64,000 bases of DNA from Pedobacter sp. PLR (GTDB lineage: Bacteria; Bacteroidota; Bacteroidia; Sphingobacteriales; Sphingobacteriaceae). The DNA lies in the NCBI RefSeq assembly GCF_026239675.1, contig NZ_JAPIVQ010000001.1, positions 248,001 through 312,000 of the forward strand, in the 5' to 3' direction. The notes under the pieces were generated by a model. It did no database searches. It worked only from the letters and a program-made list of their open reading frames with translations, and was not told the origin of the DNA. This document shows positions 44,976 to 54,807 of this stretch, piece after piece (the first letter of the stretch is position 1; each line of letters starts with the position of its first letter). Made by a program: the position numbers and the translations under genes.

Positions 44976-45182
44976 ATGCGTACAACAGGAAAAGTTAAAT
45001 GGTTTAATTCTGCAAAAGGGTTTGGATTTATAACTCCAGAAGATGGAGGAAAAGATATTTTCGTACATTTTTCTGCGATTGCAGGAGATTCATTCAGAGA
45101 ATTGAATGAAGGAGACAGCGTAGAATTCGAATTGAATGAAGGAAAAAAAGGTCCTGAGGCTTCTAACGTAACCGTTCTTTAG
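44976..45182 (+). CDS. cspA: Cold-shock domain protein
   Basis: A 68-residue single cold-shock domain that binds single-stranded RNA and DNA. RNP1 is KGFGFIT and RNP2 is DIFVHF, with [11 protein letters not shown] at the start. It lies alone, with 290 bases of A/T-rich sequence upstream that could include a long leader, common in cold-shock genes, and a rho-independent terminator after it. Regulation by temperature or growth is known for the family and not shown by this sequence. Confidence 0.95.
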   Translation: MRTTGKVKWFNSAKGFGFITPEDGGKDIFVHFSAIAGDSFRELNEGDSVEFELNEGKKGPEASNVTVL

Positions 45183-45200
45183 TCTTTACATTCATTTTAT

Positions 45201-45235
45201 AAAGGGGGGTATGCTCAGGCATCACCCCTTTTTTT
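45201..45235 (+). terminator. Rho-independent terminator after the cold-shock gene
   Basis: A G-rich arm (45201-45214) pairs with a C-rich arm (45220-45230) around a TCAG loop, with two mismatched positions, and is followed by a run of seven T. It lies 18 bases after the cold-shock stop. Confidence 0.75.
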
Positions 45236-45249
45236 ATTTATAACAGACC

Positions 45250-46098
45250 ATGCTAAACAAGTCAACAGCTATAAAAAAACAGACCATCAGCATTCTTGGC
45301 TGTGGCTGGTATGGATTGGCACTGGCCAAACGCCTTCTGGCCGCAGGATATGCGGTGAAAGGCTCTACCACCAGTCCGGAGAAAGTCGAAATTCTTTCTT
45401 CCCTGGGCATCCAGGCCTTTCTACTTAATTTTCAGGAGCAGGAAATAAAGAATGATCCCGATTTTTTTAACACAGACATCTTAGTCATTGCTATACCTCC
45501 GAAAAGAAGCAGCTCGGAACAGTCTACTTTTTCAGGAAAAATCCAAAAGATCTCTAGCCTTGCGCAAGCAGCAAAAGTTCCACAGGTGATTTTTATCAGC
45601 TCCACAGCAGTCTATGGGGAGTCTAATGCTGAAATCACCGCAGCCAGCCAGCCACTACCTGATACTGCATCAGGGAAAGCAATGCTGGAAACAGAGCAAT
45701 TATTATCTGCCAACACTTCCTTTTCGACAACCATCCTCCGTTTTGCCGGACTCATCGGACCGGGAAGAAATCCAGGAAGGTTCTTTGCCGGAAAGCAAGA
45801 CATCCCTAACGGGCAGGCTCCGGTTAATCTGGTCCACCAGGAAGACTGTGTCGAATTTACCCTGGCGCTCATCCACCAGGCTGCCTTCGGTGTTATTTAC
45901 AATGTATGTAGTCCAGACCACCCCAGCAAACAGGAATTCTACGTCAAAGCAGCGCGGCAATCTCAACTTCCTTTACCATCCTTCAACGATGAGCTGTTAA
46001 AATGGAAAATTATTTCCGGTTTACCGGCCAATTCTGCTTTCAATTATGAATACCGGATCGCTGATTTTTCAAAATGGATGGACACTGATAGCTTATAA
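45250..46098 (+). CDS. NAD(P)-binding SDR-type protein (YeeZ-like)
   Basis: A 282-residue atypical short-chain dehydrogenase/epimerase. The nucleotide-binding loop is ILGCGWYGLALAKRLL (GxGxxG type). VIFISSTAVYGES near 115-127 has the Tyr, but the YxxxK active pair is not clear, as in other atypical SDRs. Later LRFAGLIGPGRNP and YNVCSPDHPSKQEFY match epimerase-like C-terminal domains. It is followed by the beta-CASP hydrolase gene with a 36-base gap. The substrate is unknown. Confidence 0.85.
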   Translation: MLNKSTAIKKQTISILGCGWYGLALAKRLLAAGYAVKGSTTSPEKVEILSSLGIQAFLLNFQEQEIKNDPDFFNTDILVIAIPPKRSSSEQSTFSGKIQKISSLAQAAKVPQVIFISSTAVYGESNAEITAASQPLPDTASGKAMLETEQLLSANTSFSTTILRFAGLIGPGRNPGRFFAGKQDIPNGQAPVNLVHQEDCVEFTLALIHQAAFGVIYNVCSPDHPSKQEFYVKAARQSQLPLPSFNDELLKWKIISGLPANSAFNYEYRIADFSKWMDTDSL

Positions 46099-46134
46099 AT
46101 TGATATATTGCTGCATTTAAGGAATAGCGGAAAT

Positions 46135-47523
46135 ATGAAATTGACCATTTGGGGAGCAGCAAGACAGGTAACAGGGAGCATGCATCTGCTGGAATTAGCG
46201 GATTACAAAATACTCGTAGACTGTGGTCTGGATTATGAGAAAGACACCTACCAGGAAGAGAATCAGTACTTTCCTTTTGATCCTGCGTCTATAGATGTAG
46301 TGATCCTTACTCATGCACATATTGATCATTCCGGAAATCTCCCTACCTTAATCAGGATGGGTTTTGAAGGGCAGATCCTCTGCACCCCACCTACTGCCGA
46401 TCTTACAGAATTACTTTTACTCGATTCTGTTAACATTTTTCTCAGCAAACAAACCAAACCAGGTAAAGGGCGTAGAAAAAGAGGCCCGGGTCCGCAGCCA
46501 CTTTACCTGCACAAACATGTTATGGATACTGTGGACAGGTTTGTAACCGTTAATTTCCATAAAACATTCCGGATTAATCCGGAGGTTTCCCTGGAATTCA
46601 TTCCTGTTGGTCACCTTCTGGGTGCCGCAGCGGTTGTTTTAACCTTACAGGATCATGGTATCACTAAAAAGATTGCGTTTACCGGTGATATTGGCCGCAG
46701 CAACTATCCGGTATTGGGAGATCCTGAACCGATTCCTGAGGTAGACTATCTGGTTTCCGAATCTACTTATGGCGGAAGGCTACACAGCTCAGAGATGAGC
46801 CTGGAGCAGAAACTAATCGAAACTATTCAGGAATCCTGTATCAAAAATCCGGGCAGACTAATCATTCCGGCCTTTAGTATCGGCAGAACCCAGTCACTGG
46901 TGTTTGCCTTAAATCAAATCTTTAGTAAGGGCTTACTTCCTTATGTTAAAATATTTGTGGATAGTCCACTGGCCGAATCTGCGACCACCATTTACCGCAA
47001 GCATTATCATTTGTTAAATCAGGAGGCTCAGGATTTCTACAAACAGGAGGGTGATCAGTTTGAGTTTGAGGGACTCTCCTATGTACATGATAAACGCGAA
47101 AGTATTTCCATTTCGAATTACCATGAGCCTTGTATCATCATTTCTTCGGCAGGAATGCTGGAAGGTGGAAGGATACAAGATCACCTATATTATAATATAC
47201 AGAACTATTATTGCACCATCCTATTTATCGGATACTGTTCAAAAGGCACTCTGGGACACCGTTTACTTCGGGGAGATTCCATTGTCAGACTTAGAAACCG
47301 GGACTTAATGGTCTATGCTACCATTCAGAAAACGGATCTTCTAAGCGGCCACGGTGATCATAAAGACCTGGTGAACACGGTAAAACAACAAGATCCTTTA
47401 AAACTAAAACAGGTACTTCTGGTGCATGGCGAGGATAAAAGCTTGCAAAGTCTGGCGGAAGCACTACGTGAAATCGACTATAAAGTCAGCATTCCAGAAC
47501 CGGGAGAAGCCTTCGATTTATAG
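46135..47523 (+). CDS. MBL-fold beta-CASP RNA metallo-hydrolase (CPSF/YSH1-like)
   Basis: A protein of about 462 residues starting at ATG 46135 (MKLTIWGAARQVTGS); the in-frame TTG at 46108 is rejected. Zinc motifs are THAHIDHSG near 57 and LVSESTYGGRLH, with VGHLLGAAAV before it, HGDHKD near 405 and the final LVHGEDKS. A beta-CASP insert holds PAFSIGRTQSL and VDSPLAESATTIYRKH. Relatives act as RNA endo- or exonucleases. It is not in an obvious operon apart from the SDR gene upstream. Confidence 0.92.
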   Translation: MKLTIWGAARQVTGSMHLLELADYKILVDCGLDYEKDTYQEENQYFPFDPASIDVVILTHAHIDHSGNLPTLIRMGFEGQILCTPPTADLTELLLLDSVNIFLSKQTKPGKGRRKRGPGPQPLYLHKHVMDTVDRFVTVNFHKTFRINPEVSLEFIPVGHLLGAAAVVLTLQDHGITKKIAFTGDIGRSNYPVLGDPEPIPEVDYLVSESTYGGRLHSSEMSLEQKLIETIQESCIKNPGRLIIPAFSIGRTQSLVFALNQIFSKGLLPYVKIFVDSPLAESATTIYRKHYHLLNQEAQDFYKQEGDQFEFEGLSYVHDKRESISISNYHEPCIIISSAGMLEGGRIQDHLYYNIQNYYCTILFIGYCSKGTLGHRLLRGDSIVRLRNRDLMVYATIQKTDLLSGHGDHKDLVNTVKQQDPLKLKQVLLVHGEDKSLQSLAEALREIDYKVSIPEPGEAFDL

Positions 47524-47723
47524 TTTTTGTATTAAATACTATACACAAAATCTGAGCGTTGTTCGCGTTAGATGGAAATTTCATACGATTTCAACAAATC
47601 AATAACCTACTCATTACTAGCTCACTCCTGAATATTTAAGAGCTAACAGGTGTTTGGCAAGATTATTTCAAGGGGGTTTGTAGTTCAGCAATTGAAGAAC
47701 GCAAATACCTAATTGAAAAGAAT

Positions 47724-49052
47724 ATGAAATCTAAAATTACAAAAGCCGCAATGGTAGTGACCCTATTGGGTGCATCATCGCAATTATTCGCACAAGATAC
47801 AAACCCTGATGCAACTGGTCGCTTCGGGAAAAAAGAATTCCGCACCTGGTCAATTGGTGGTCATGCAGGTATACTTAGCTCAAACACTATTTTTAATGGT
47901 AGCGATCGTGATTTTAATACTGCCAGAGAGGCATTAGGATACGGTGGATACATCAAAAAACAAATCCTTCCTGCTTTAGGCCTTCAGGCTGATTTCCTTG
48001 CCGGAAAAGTAAAAGGCTCAGGACCGTTGAACCAACTTGGTACTCCAAAATACCTGGGTAACAACAATGCATTTGAGACGCACCTGGAATGGTCGGCAGC
48101 TTTAACAGCAGTTTATAACCTGGCTAACATCAGCATCAACAACGAAAATGCAGTTTTGATCCCTTACGTTAAAGGTGGTGTGGGTTATATGTCTTCAGGT
48201 AATGAAGTTACTGATGGTACTGTTACACAACAAAATCACTACAAGGACGGATATTTTATCCCTGTAGGTGCAGGTTTCAAACTTGGTATAGCTAAAGGCA
48301 TTAATTTAGACTTTGGTTATGATGTGAACTTTACAAAAACAGCTGAATTTGATGGCTACAACACTGGTAAGTTTGATAAATTCTCTTACGGCCATGCGGG
48401 TATCGAATTTGCATTGGGTAGCAAATCAAAACCACAATTACAAAACTACAGCTCATTGGCTAACCTACGTAACCAAACCGCAGAAGAAAGTGCCGCATTA
48501 AGAAATGCATTATCTACAGCTGAGCAGAAGATCGAAAGAGATAGAGAAGTGTATGCTAAAGAAATGGGTGATGATGATAAAGACGGTGTAGCGAACAAAT
48601 TTGACAAATGTCCTGGTACAGCTTCAGGAGTTGTTGTTGATGGTTCAGGATGTCCATTAAATGCTCCTGCTACCATTATCAGAGAAAAAGTAATCATCAC
48701 AGAAGCTGACCGTAAGGTTGTATCTGAAGCGATTAAAAACTTAGAATTTGATTTAGGAAAAGCAACCATCCGTGATAAATCTTATGCTTCTTTAAATCGT
48801 GTTGCAGCACTTTTAGTAGAAAAGAACTTCAGCCTTAAATTAGCTGGTCATACGGATAACACTGGTTCTATGGCTTTAAACTTACGTTTATCGAAAGACA
48901 GAGCAGAAGCAGTAAAAGCTTATTTAGTATCACAAGGAGCTAATCCTTCACGTATTGAAGCAGTAGGTTACGGTCCAAACCAACCAATTGCAAGCAACAA
49001 AACTGCTACTGGTCGTCAGGAAAACCGTAGAGTTGAATTTACATTATACTAG
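47724..49052 (+). CDS. OmpA-family outer-membrane protein
   Basis: A 442-residue outer-membrane porin-like protein: signal peptide (to about 26, SSQLFAQD), N-terminal beta-barrel (about 35-235), a coiled stretch near 250-280, a thrombospondin type 3-like calcium loop DDDKDGVANKFDKCPGT near 282-298, and a C-terminal OmpA peptidoglycan-binding domain with LAGHTDNTGSMALN and LRLSKDRAEAVKAYL near 372-395. It has its own terminator. Its codon use is strongly biased to common codons, fitting high expression. Confidence 0.93.
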   Translation: MKSKITKAAMVVTLLGASSQLFAQDTNPDATGRFGKKEFRTWSIGGHAGILSSNTIFNGSDRDFNTAREALGYGGYIKKQILPALGLQADFLAGKVKGSGPLNQLGTPKYLGNNNAFETHLEWSAALTAVYNLANISINNENAVLIPYVKGGVGYMSSGNEVTDGTVTQQNHYKDGYFIPVGAGFKLGIAKGINLDFGYDVNFTKTAEFDGYNTGKFDKFSYGHAGIEFALGSKSKPQLQNYSSLANLRNQTAEESAALRNALSTAEQKIERDREVYAKEMGDDDKDGVANKFDKCPGTASGVVVDGSGCPLNAPATIIREKVIITEADRKVVSEAIKNLEFDLGKATIRDKSYASLNRVAALLVEKNFSLKLAGHTDNTGSMALNLRLSKDRAEAVKAYLVSQGANPSRIEAVGYGPNQPIASNKTATGRQENRRVEFTLY

Positions 49053-49076
49053 TTTAATCAATTCATAAGAATGGAG

Positions 49077-49103
49077 ACCGGCAAGCAATTACCGGTTTTT
49101 TTT
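49077..49103 (+). terminator. Rho-independent terminator after the OmpA-family gene
   Basis: An 8-base stem with one mismatch (49077-49084 with 49089-49096) and a short loop is followed by a run of eight T ending at 49103. It lies 25 bases after the stop codon. Confidence 0.85.
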
Positions 49104-49163
49104 ATGGGCAAAAATAAAAAGACTATTTTCGCATCTGAACATCTGAACATATAGCCCCTAATT

Positions 49164-50432
49164 ATGAAACTACGCTCCTCCTTAATTCTTCTTTTGGCAA
49201 GCCTGATCTTTGTATCCTGCAGTACCAGTCCTCAAAAAAAAAGAATGGTATTGGCCATACCAGTTTATGGGCAAAGTTTAGCACTTGGAGAAGAAGCGAT
49301 CAGAATTACAGATTTTGACACCTTCGGTACGCAAACAAATCATATGGTAGTCACAGAAAATCTGGATGAAAATTTCGGGTATTATTCGGACACCCATTTT
49401 AAACAGTGGATGAAAAAGATGCTGAACGACCATGACCGGGCGTTTGAGCTTTCTGTATATGGCATGGCGGAAGTTGTAGCAAAACACCTCAAAGAACAAG
49501 GCTATGGCGATAGTCTCCTGATCTCCACCTTCCCGGGGGGACAAGGTGCAACCGGCATTGCTGACATGAGTAAGGGGACCAAAGCTTATAAAAAATTTAT
49601 AGAAGAAATAGAGGTTTCTTATCAAAAAGCCAAAGATAAAGGCTGGGATTTTGTAGTCCCTGCTTTTTGCTGGATGCAAGGAGAAGATGATATCGTATGG
49701 AAGAAATCCGGGAATTACAAGAAAGACCTGAAACAGTTTCAAACAGACCTGAACAGAGATATCAAAGCCATTACTAAACAGCGCGCCGATGTGGTCTGTA
49801 TTACCTATCAAACCAATTGCTTAACATTGTCAAAAGAATTTAATGAAAATAATTTTAGCGGCAGGGAGACCGAAATACCCCAGGCACAGTTAGAACTGAT
49901 TAATGAGGACGACCTGTTTATCCCAAGCGGCCCTACCTATCCTTATTCTTTTGTAGGGGAACGTGTGCATATTGATGGTATTTCACAAAAGCGACTGGGC
50001 TATCTGGCTGGATTATCAGTCATCAGGCTCCTGGATTCAAAACCTGCAAAAGGCCTCTACCCTATTGGATTCAGTATATCCGGCGACACGGTGCTTGTCA
50101 GATTTAATGTCCCGACACCGCCATTGGTGCTGGATACGATCGCCGTAAAGTATGCGGCAAATCATGGCTTTAGCGTCATTGACTCCACAAACACGAATAT
50201 CCTGAAAAAGGTATTCTTAAAGGACAATGTGCTGAAACTTTATTGTAAAAAATCTCCTTCGGGAGCAAAGACAAGGTACGCCGTAAATGGTATTAAGGAT
50301 AAAAGTGGTCCTAAATATGGCCCAAGAGGAAACCTACGCGATTCACAGGGTGAGCTACTCAGCACAACAATCGCCAATAAGGTCTACCCATTACACAATT
50401 GGAGCTACCAGTTCGACGTATTGGTAAAATAA
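49164..50432 (+). CDS. Lipoprotein of the sialate O-acetylesterase (SGNH-like) family
   Basis: A 422-residue secreted lipoprotein with lipobox FVSC (Cys19). The esterase domain shows the family blocks: VYGQSLALG near 37 (nucleophile Ser), GGQGATG near 129, FCWMQGEDD near 168 and a final VHIDGISQKRLGY near 268 (catalytic His). A C-terminal beta domain follows from about 285. It should remove O-acetyl groups from sugars at the cell surface or in the periplasm. It stands alone after the OmpA gene. Confidence 0.85.
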   Translation: MKLRSSLILLLASLIFVSCSTSPQKKRMVLAIPVYGQSLALGEEAIRITDFDTFGTQTNHMVVTENLDENFGYYSDTHFKQWMKKMLNDHDRAFELSVYGMAEVVAKHLKEQGYGDSLLISTFPGGQGATGIADMSKGTKAYKKFIEEIEVSYQKAKDKGWDFVVPAFCWMQGEDDIVWKKSGNYKKDLKQFQTDLNRDIKAITKQRADVVCITYQTNCLTLSKEFNENNFSGRETEIPQAQLELINEDDLFIPSGPTYPYSFVGERVHIDGISQKRLGYLAGLSVIRLLDSKPAKGLYPIGFSISGDTVLVRFNVPTPPLVLDTIAVKYAANHGFSVIDSTNTNILKKVFLKDNVLKLYCKKSPSGAKTRYAVNGIKDKSGPKYGPRGNLRDSQGELLSTTIANKVYPLHNWSYQFDVLVK

Positions 50433-50466
50433 ACAGGATAAGCCGGTAAAAACAACTAGCTTACCT

Positions 50467-50829
50467 TTAAAAAGAATCCGGTTCGCGTTCCGGTATAAAC
50501 ACTCCTGATACCTTCATCGTTCGGCTAGCCTCATCAATCATGAATGTCAACTTCATGCTTTCGGTATCCGTACGGTCGATGGCACTACAAACATTAAATT
50601 CTTCCAACTGGTAGCTTGCGCTGAGGCTCCCCTTCCCTGTTGCTTCCAGTTTCAGATTGCCTGCGCTGAAATTAACATGACGTACCTTTTCTCTGGAATG
50701 GTAGCCCTGAATCATCAGTGCCAAAGGTTCTCTGTGGGCATCCATCAGCTGGAGCAGCGCCTTTCCGGCATCACCAGCATACAAAGTATGGAAGTCTTCC
50801 GGAAGATTAATTGTTAAAGAATATTGCAT
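50467..50829 (-). CDS. Hypothetical protein
   Basis: A 120-residue cytoplasmic protein with no signal peptide or membrane helix. It is beta-rich, with KVRHVNFSAGNLKLEATGKGSLSASYQ in pieces and MKLTFMIDEASRTMKVSG. I recognise no family. It is convergent with the esterase gene and lies downstream of the Ter operon on the same strand, but a terminator separates them, so it is likely independent. Confidence 0.6.
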   Translation of the reverse strand: MQYSLTINLPEDFHTLYAGDAGKALLQLMDAHREPLALMIQGYHSREKVRHVNFSAGNLKLEATGKGSLSASYQLEEFNVCSAIDRTDTESMKLTFMIDEASRTMKVSGVFIPEREPDSF

Positions 50830-50967
50830 AATTCTTGATTTATGAGCTAAAATTAAGGTTTAAACCATAATTATCAGCAGGCTTAAGCGCTTTAATCTGC
50901 GCCAGTCAAAAATGCTGGCCCAACCAGCCAGTCCATTTATCCGCATAAAAGAAAAGCTTTAAGCAAC

Positions 50968-50999
50968 AAAAGGCCTGAGTTATAAAACCCAGGCCTTTT
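50968..50999 (-). terminator. Terminator hairpin after the TerC gene
   Basis: A 14-base stem (50968-50981 with 50986-50999) has one A-C mismatch on the plus strand, which becomes a G-U pair on the minus strand. It lies 46 bases beyond the TerC stop in the minus direction and ends in a short T-run. Confidence 0.75.
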
Positions 51000-51044
51000 C
51001 TAATCAACTAATCCGGAGCGTCTTGATGAACTCCAGGGAAGCTA

Positions 51045-52040
51045 TTATACCGCTCCTTCTTTTTCTTTCGGCACAAAAATGATTGAAGCAATCACCGCCA
51101 GGATCAATACACCGGCAACAATCGACAATGATACTGGTGAAGAGATGTGATAGAACGGTGCAATCACCATTTTAACCCCGATAAAGGCTAAGATAATGGC
51201 CAAACCATATTTCAACAAGCTGAACATGTGAATGAAATTCGCCAACAGGAAATACAGAGCTCTTAAGCCCAGGATCGCAAAAATGTTAGACGTATATAAA
51301 ATCAGCGGATCATCAGGAGCAATTGCAAAAATTGCAGGAATCGAATCTACTGCGAAAAGTAAATCCGTAAACTCAATTACCGCAACCACTACCAATAAAG
51401 GTGTAGCAACTCTAACGCCGTTTTCTACAGTAAAAAACTTCGCACCATCAAATTCCTTGCTCACTTTAAAGAACTTGTAAATCAAACGTGCACCTGCACT
51501 TTTGCTAAAGTCTTTTTCTTCGTCATCATCGTCCTCTGACACCCATGATTTGATACCTGCATAGATTAAGAAGATACCAAAAATCAACAAGATCACATTG
51601 ATTCTCATTACTTCTCCAAACAAGGTCATTTCAGGCAGATAAGTTAAGTTAATCAGTCCTACGCCTGCAAAAATGAAGATAGCACGGAACAATAACGCAC
51701 CGATAATACCCCAGAACAATACTTTATGGTGTAACTCCTTTGGTACTTTAAAGAATCCGAATACCAGGATAAAGACGAAGAGATTATCGACTGATAATGC
51801 CTTCTCAATCCAGTAAGCCGATTGAAATTGTGTGAATTTTTCAAATCCGGAGGTCGCATAAATCACGCCACTAAATGCCATAGACAAAGTAATCCATACT
51901 ATAGACCATATTGCAGCTTCCTTACTGGTTACGGCATGTACCTTTTTATTAAAAACGCCCAAATCCAGCAGTAGCATCACGACGACCAGTACTGCAAACC
52001 CGATGATTACACCAGGATGATTAATCAAATTATTATCCAT
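51045..52040 (-). CDS. terC: TerC-family integral membrane protein
   Basis: A 331-residue membrane protein with about eight to nine helices, of the TerC/Alx family linked to metal-ion and tellurite stress. The conserved WSIVWITLSMAFSGVIY, LSVDNLFVFILVF near 83-95 with an Asp-Asn in membrane, and TDLLFAVDSIPAIFAIAPD near 216-234 are visible. An acidic DDDDEEKDF loop lies near 168. It is the last gene of the Ter operon that begins at 55362, followed by its terminator. Metal transport or scaffold for the Ter complex is known only for relatives. Confidence 0.93.
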   Translation of the reverse strand: MDNNLINHPGVIIGFAVLVVVMLLLDLGVFNKKVHAVTSKEAAIWSIVWITLSMAFSGVIYATSGFEKFTQFQSAYWIEKALSVDNLFVFILVFGFFKVPKELHHKVLFWGIIGALLFRAIFIFAGVGLINLTYLPEMTLFGEVMRINVILLIFGIFLIYAGIKSWVSEDDDDEEKDFSKSAGARLIYKFFKVSKEFDGAKFFTVENGVRVATPLLVVVAVIEFTDLLFAVDSIPAIFAIAPDDPLILYTSNIFAILGLRALYFLLANFIHMFSLLKYGLAIILAFIGVKMVIAPFYHISSPVSLSIVAGVLILAVIASIIFVPKEKEGAV

Positions 52041-52079
52041 GTTTTACTTTATTGTTTTAATTTTTCTTTGATAAAAATG

Positions 52080-53042
52080 CTAAAAAAGATCGGTTTTAAG
52101 CATTGCTTTTAAAATATTAGCCTGTACATCGAAGTTGTTCAAATGTTCCAGGAAATCCAGGTCTGAAATCTTCAGGTAATTCTCTTCGAGGAGATCGATA
52201 ATCTCTTTGGGAATGTAGGTTTTAAGGGCCGCAGCACTACTTTCCAGCTTATCGTTCTTATAAGAAAGTTCCTGAATCATCTTTTCCTTTTCCGACAGAT
52301 TGTTCGTCCAGTCCATATCCTTCAAGACCTCCATATCACAAAACAGGAAGAGATTCCTGTTGGGGAAAAAGAGGAAATACCGGTCGACCTCTATAAACTT
52401 ATAGACCTCAATGATCATTTGTCCTGACTTTAATCCGCAGAAGAACTCCGTTTTAAAATCATACTTACAAAGGGTTCCCATTAATTTCTTTTCGATGGTC
52501 GCATGTATGTTCAGATACACGTCTTTCGGATCGTACTGAATCAGTTCACTTAACTGATCAGGGGTAATGTTGTAATAAAAATCTTTAGCATACCTGGAGC
52601 TAAATGAATTGATGTTTTTTGAAAAAGGAAAATCGGTACTTAGCTCCGACAACACTTCAAACAACTTCCTTAAGGATAAATTGATCTTTAAGGCCTGTTT
52701 CTGTTTGTCCAGCTTAAAATTCCGATCTGTAAAGACAGAATTACTCATCCGCTCTATCAGCTCCTTATTCAGCTCTATTTCATCATAGATCAGGCTGACA
52801 TTCTTTTCATTATTTTTCTTAATTTTTCTTAGCAGCTCAATTACACTGGAGGTAAACTGGACATGAAAAAGCTCCAGTTTATCAATATCCAATTCTTCAT
52901 TCTGCTCAAATAACTGATGAATCACCTGACTGCGCAGGTAAATTTTATAAACCGCTTCTTCTTCAAAAAACACAGAGAGCAGCTGTAAACGGCTGATCTC
53001 TGTGCGGGATTCTTTTAAAATATAATTACGGCGGTCATCCAT
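52080..53042 (-). CDS. Hypothetical Ter-operon protein
   Basis: A 320-residue protein with no signal peptide or membrane helix and many charged, helical segments, including a likely coiled coil near 235-265 (MIQELSYKNDKLESSAAALK). I recognise no domain. It lies 9 bases after the TelA gene and 39 before TerC, on the same strand, so it belongs to the Ter operon. A structural or regulatory partner of TelA is a guess from position. Confidence 0.8.
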   Translation of the reverse strand: MDDRRNYILKESRTEISRLQLLSVFFEEEAVYKIYLRSQVIHQLFEQNEELDIDKLELFHVQFTSSVIELLRKIKKNNEKNVSLIYDEIELNKELIERMSNSVFTDRNFKLDKQKQALKINLSLRKLFEVLSELSTDFPFSKNINSFSSRYAKDFYYNITPDQLSELIQYDPKDVYLNIHATIEKKLMGTLCKYDFKTEFFCGLKSGQMIIEVYKFIEVDRYFLFFPNRNLFLFCDMEVLKDMDWTNNLSEKEKMIQELSYKNDKLESSAAALKTYIPKEIIDLLEENYLKISDLDFLEHLNNFDVQANILKAMLKTDLF

Positions 53043-53051
53043 CGATTTTTA

Positions 53052-54155
53052 TTAGTTAACGCGCGTCACGTTTTTCTTCAATTCAGTTTCCAGAGTTTTC
53101 AATTCTCCATCCAACACTCTTCTGCTCTGCTCTCCTTCTTCATGAATTTTCTTCACCTCATTCAAGGTTTCGATCAACGATTGCGTAGTCATTTTCAGCG
53201 TATCAAGTGATACTACTGTTTTTTCATTTTCCCTCGCCACATCAATACTATTCTGTTTCAGCATTTCTGCGTTCTTCTGTAGAATGGTGTTGGTGGTATC
53301 AGAAATTTTCTTCTGCATTTCTACATTGGCTTTTTGCCTTTGTAATGCTACAGCAATGGTTAGCTGGTTTTTCCATACCGGGATGGTAGTAGAAACAATC
53401 GACTGCGCTTTTTCGGCAATAGAAGTATTGTTATTCTGCACTACCCTGATTTGGGCCAGTGACTGCAACATGATAAAGCGGACAATTTTCATGTCTGCCA
53501 AACGTCTGTCCAGTCTGGTAATAAAATCTCTTAAATCAGCGATCTCATAATCCTGGTAATCAGCAGGACTGGCTTCCATTTCGGTCAGTTTCTGTTTCAG
53601 TTCTTCATACTTCAGTTGTCCCGAAATAATCAGTTCTTCCATCTGGTGGATATAAGTCACATTGTTATCAAACATCGTTTGCAATGAGCTATTATCCTTG
53701 ATCGAATTTAAACGGCCAGCCTTAATCTTATTAGTGATTTTGTCAATATTATTGACCACCACATCATATTTTTGAAATAGTTTCTTTACATCAACTACCA
53801 GATTCTTCAGGAAAGGGATTTTTGAAATGAAAGATTTAAAACCACTCTGTTCCAATTCAGAAACATCAATATAATTTAGCTCACTTAGCAATTCATTAAT
53901 CAATCCACCTACTTCGCCGCTATTCTGAGTTCTTACAGATGATAAAAAATCATTACTGTATTTCTCCATAGAATTCTGCGCTTCCACACCATAATTCAGG
54001 ATAGAATTAACGTCAGAAGGCTGTAATGATTTATTAATCTCACTATATTTTCTCACCTCTTCCGGAGTGATGGTTGTCAAATCAACATTTCCATCTTTAT
54101 CCAGTTTTACCGGAACCGGAGTGAGGCTTTGGGTATTATTCGGGGTTATTTCCAT
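53052..54155 (-). CDS. telA: TelA-family toxic anion resistance protein
   Basis: A 367-residue, mostly helical coiled-coil protein of the TelA/KlaA family. Marks are SGFKSFISKIPFLKNLVVDVKKLFQKYD near 103-130 (in parts), IHQMEELIISGQLKYEELKQKL, and a conserved late region VSTTIPVWKNQLTIAVALQRQKANVEMQKKISDTTN near 250-285. It lies 32 bases after the TerD gene. It is linked to resistance to tellurite and other stresses in known Ter operons; the molecular action is not settled. Confidence 0.92.
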   Translation of the reverse strand: MEITPNNTQSLTPVPVKLDKDGNVDLTTITPEEVRKYSEINKSLQPSDVNSILNYGVEAQNSMEKYSNDFLSSVRTQNSGEVGGLINELLSELNYIDVSELEQSGFKSFISKIPFLKNLVVDVKKLFQKYDVVVNNIDKITNKIKAGRLNSIKDNSSLQTMFDNNVTYIHQMEELIISGQLKYEELKQKLTEMEASPADYQDYEIADLRDFITRLDRRLADMKIVRFIMLQSLAQIRVVQNNNTSIAEKAQSIVSTTIPVWKNQLTIAVALQRQKANVEMQKKISDTTNTILQKNAEMLKQNSIDVARENEKTVVSLDTLKMTTQSLIETLNEVKKIHEEGEQSRRVLDGELKTLETELKKNVTRVN

Positions 54156-54187
54156 AATTCAATAAAATGTTCCTTTGCCTTTAGCGT

Positions 54188-54802
54188 CTAAAGATAGCTT
54201 TGTGTTACTGTATTTACAGTTTCTTCTAATTTCTTGTCTTTGGTAGGCTCTCCGATGGCGTTGAACTTCCATTCTCCGTTTTTCTTGTAGAATACACCTA
54301 GTACCATAGATACATGACCAGCAAATCCTGCGCCATTTGCAATATCATAAGTTGCAAATACTTCTCTTACCTGTTTTGGATTTCCTTCGTAAATACGAAT
54401 AGATGCGAAAGGAATGGTTCCAAAATCGTGACCTCTAAAGCTATTCAATACGAATGCCACATAATCAACAGATGGGTTAAGCTGGGTGAAATCTAAGGTA
54501 ATTACCTCATTATCCAATCCATCATCACCACCCATATCACCGGTTAAGTCGTCACCACTGTGTTTTACTGCACCATCTTTAGATTTCAAACTACCGAAAT
54601 AGATTACATCTACCAGTTGTTTTTTCTCATTATACAAGGCACAACTTGCGTCTAAATCTACTGCTTCTTTTGTTTTACCAAAACCAAACATGCCTTTTTT
54701 CTCAATGGCACCCCAGTTAATTCCTACACAAATATTTTGAAGCTTGCTTCCGTTGCTCTTTTCAAGACTGATACGCTGTCCTTTTTGAAGATTAATTGCC
54801 AT
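54188..54802 (-). CDS. terD: TerD-family calcium-binding stress protein
   Basis: A 204-residue TerD-domain protein. The beta-sandwich calcium site is HSGDDLTGDMGGDDG near 82-96. MAINLQKGQRISLEK starts the domain, shared with the sister gene upstream, and a short Gly-rich insert (KGMFGFGKTKEA) sits near 37. TerD proteins bind Ca2+ and act together with TerC and TelA at the membrane. It follows the second TerD gene by 5 bases. Confidence 0.93.
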   Translation of the reverse strand: MAINLQKGQRISLEKSNGSKLQNICVGINWGAIEKKGMFGFGKTKEAVDLDASCALYNEKKQLVDVIYFGSLKSKDGAVKHSGDDLTGDMGGDDGLDNEVITLDFTQLNPSVDYVAFVLNSFRGHDFGTIPFASIRIYEGNPKQVREVFATYDIANGAGFAGHVSMVLGVFYKKNGEWKFNAIGEPTKDKKLEETVNTVTQSYL

Positions 54803-54807
54803 AATTC

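Noticed and set aside
46108..46134. TTG start of the beta-CASP hydrolase
   Set aside because: ATG 46135 begins the conserved MKLTIWGAARQVTGS of the family.
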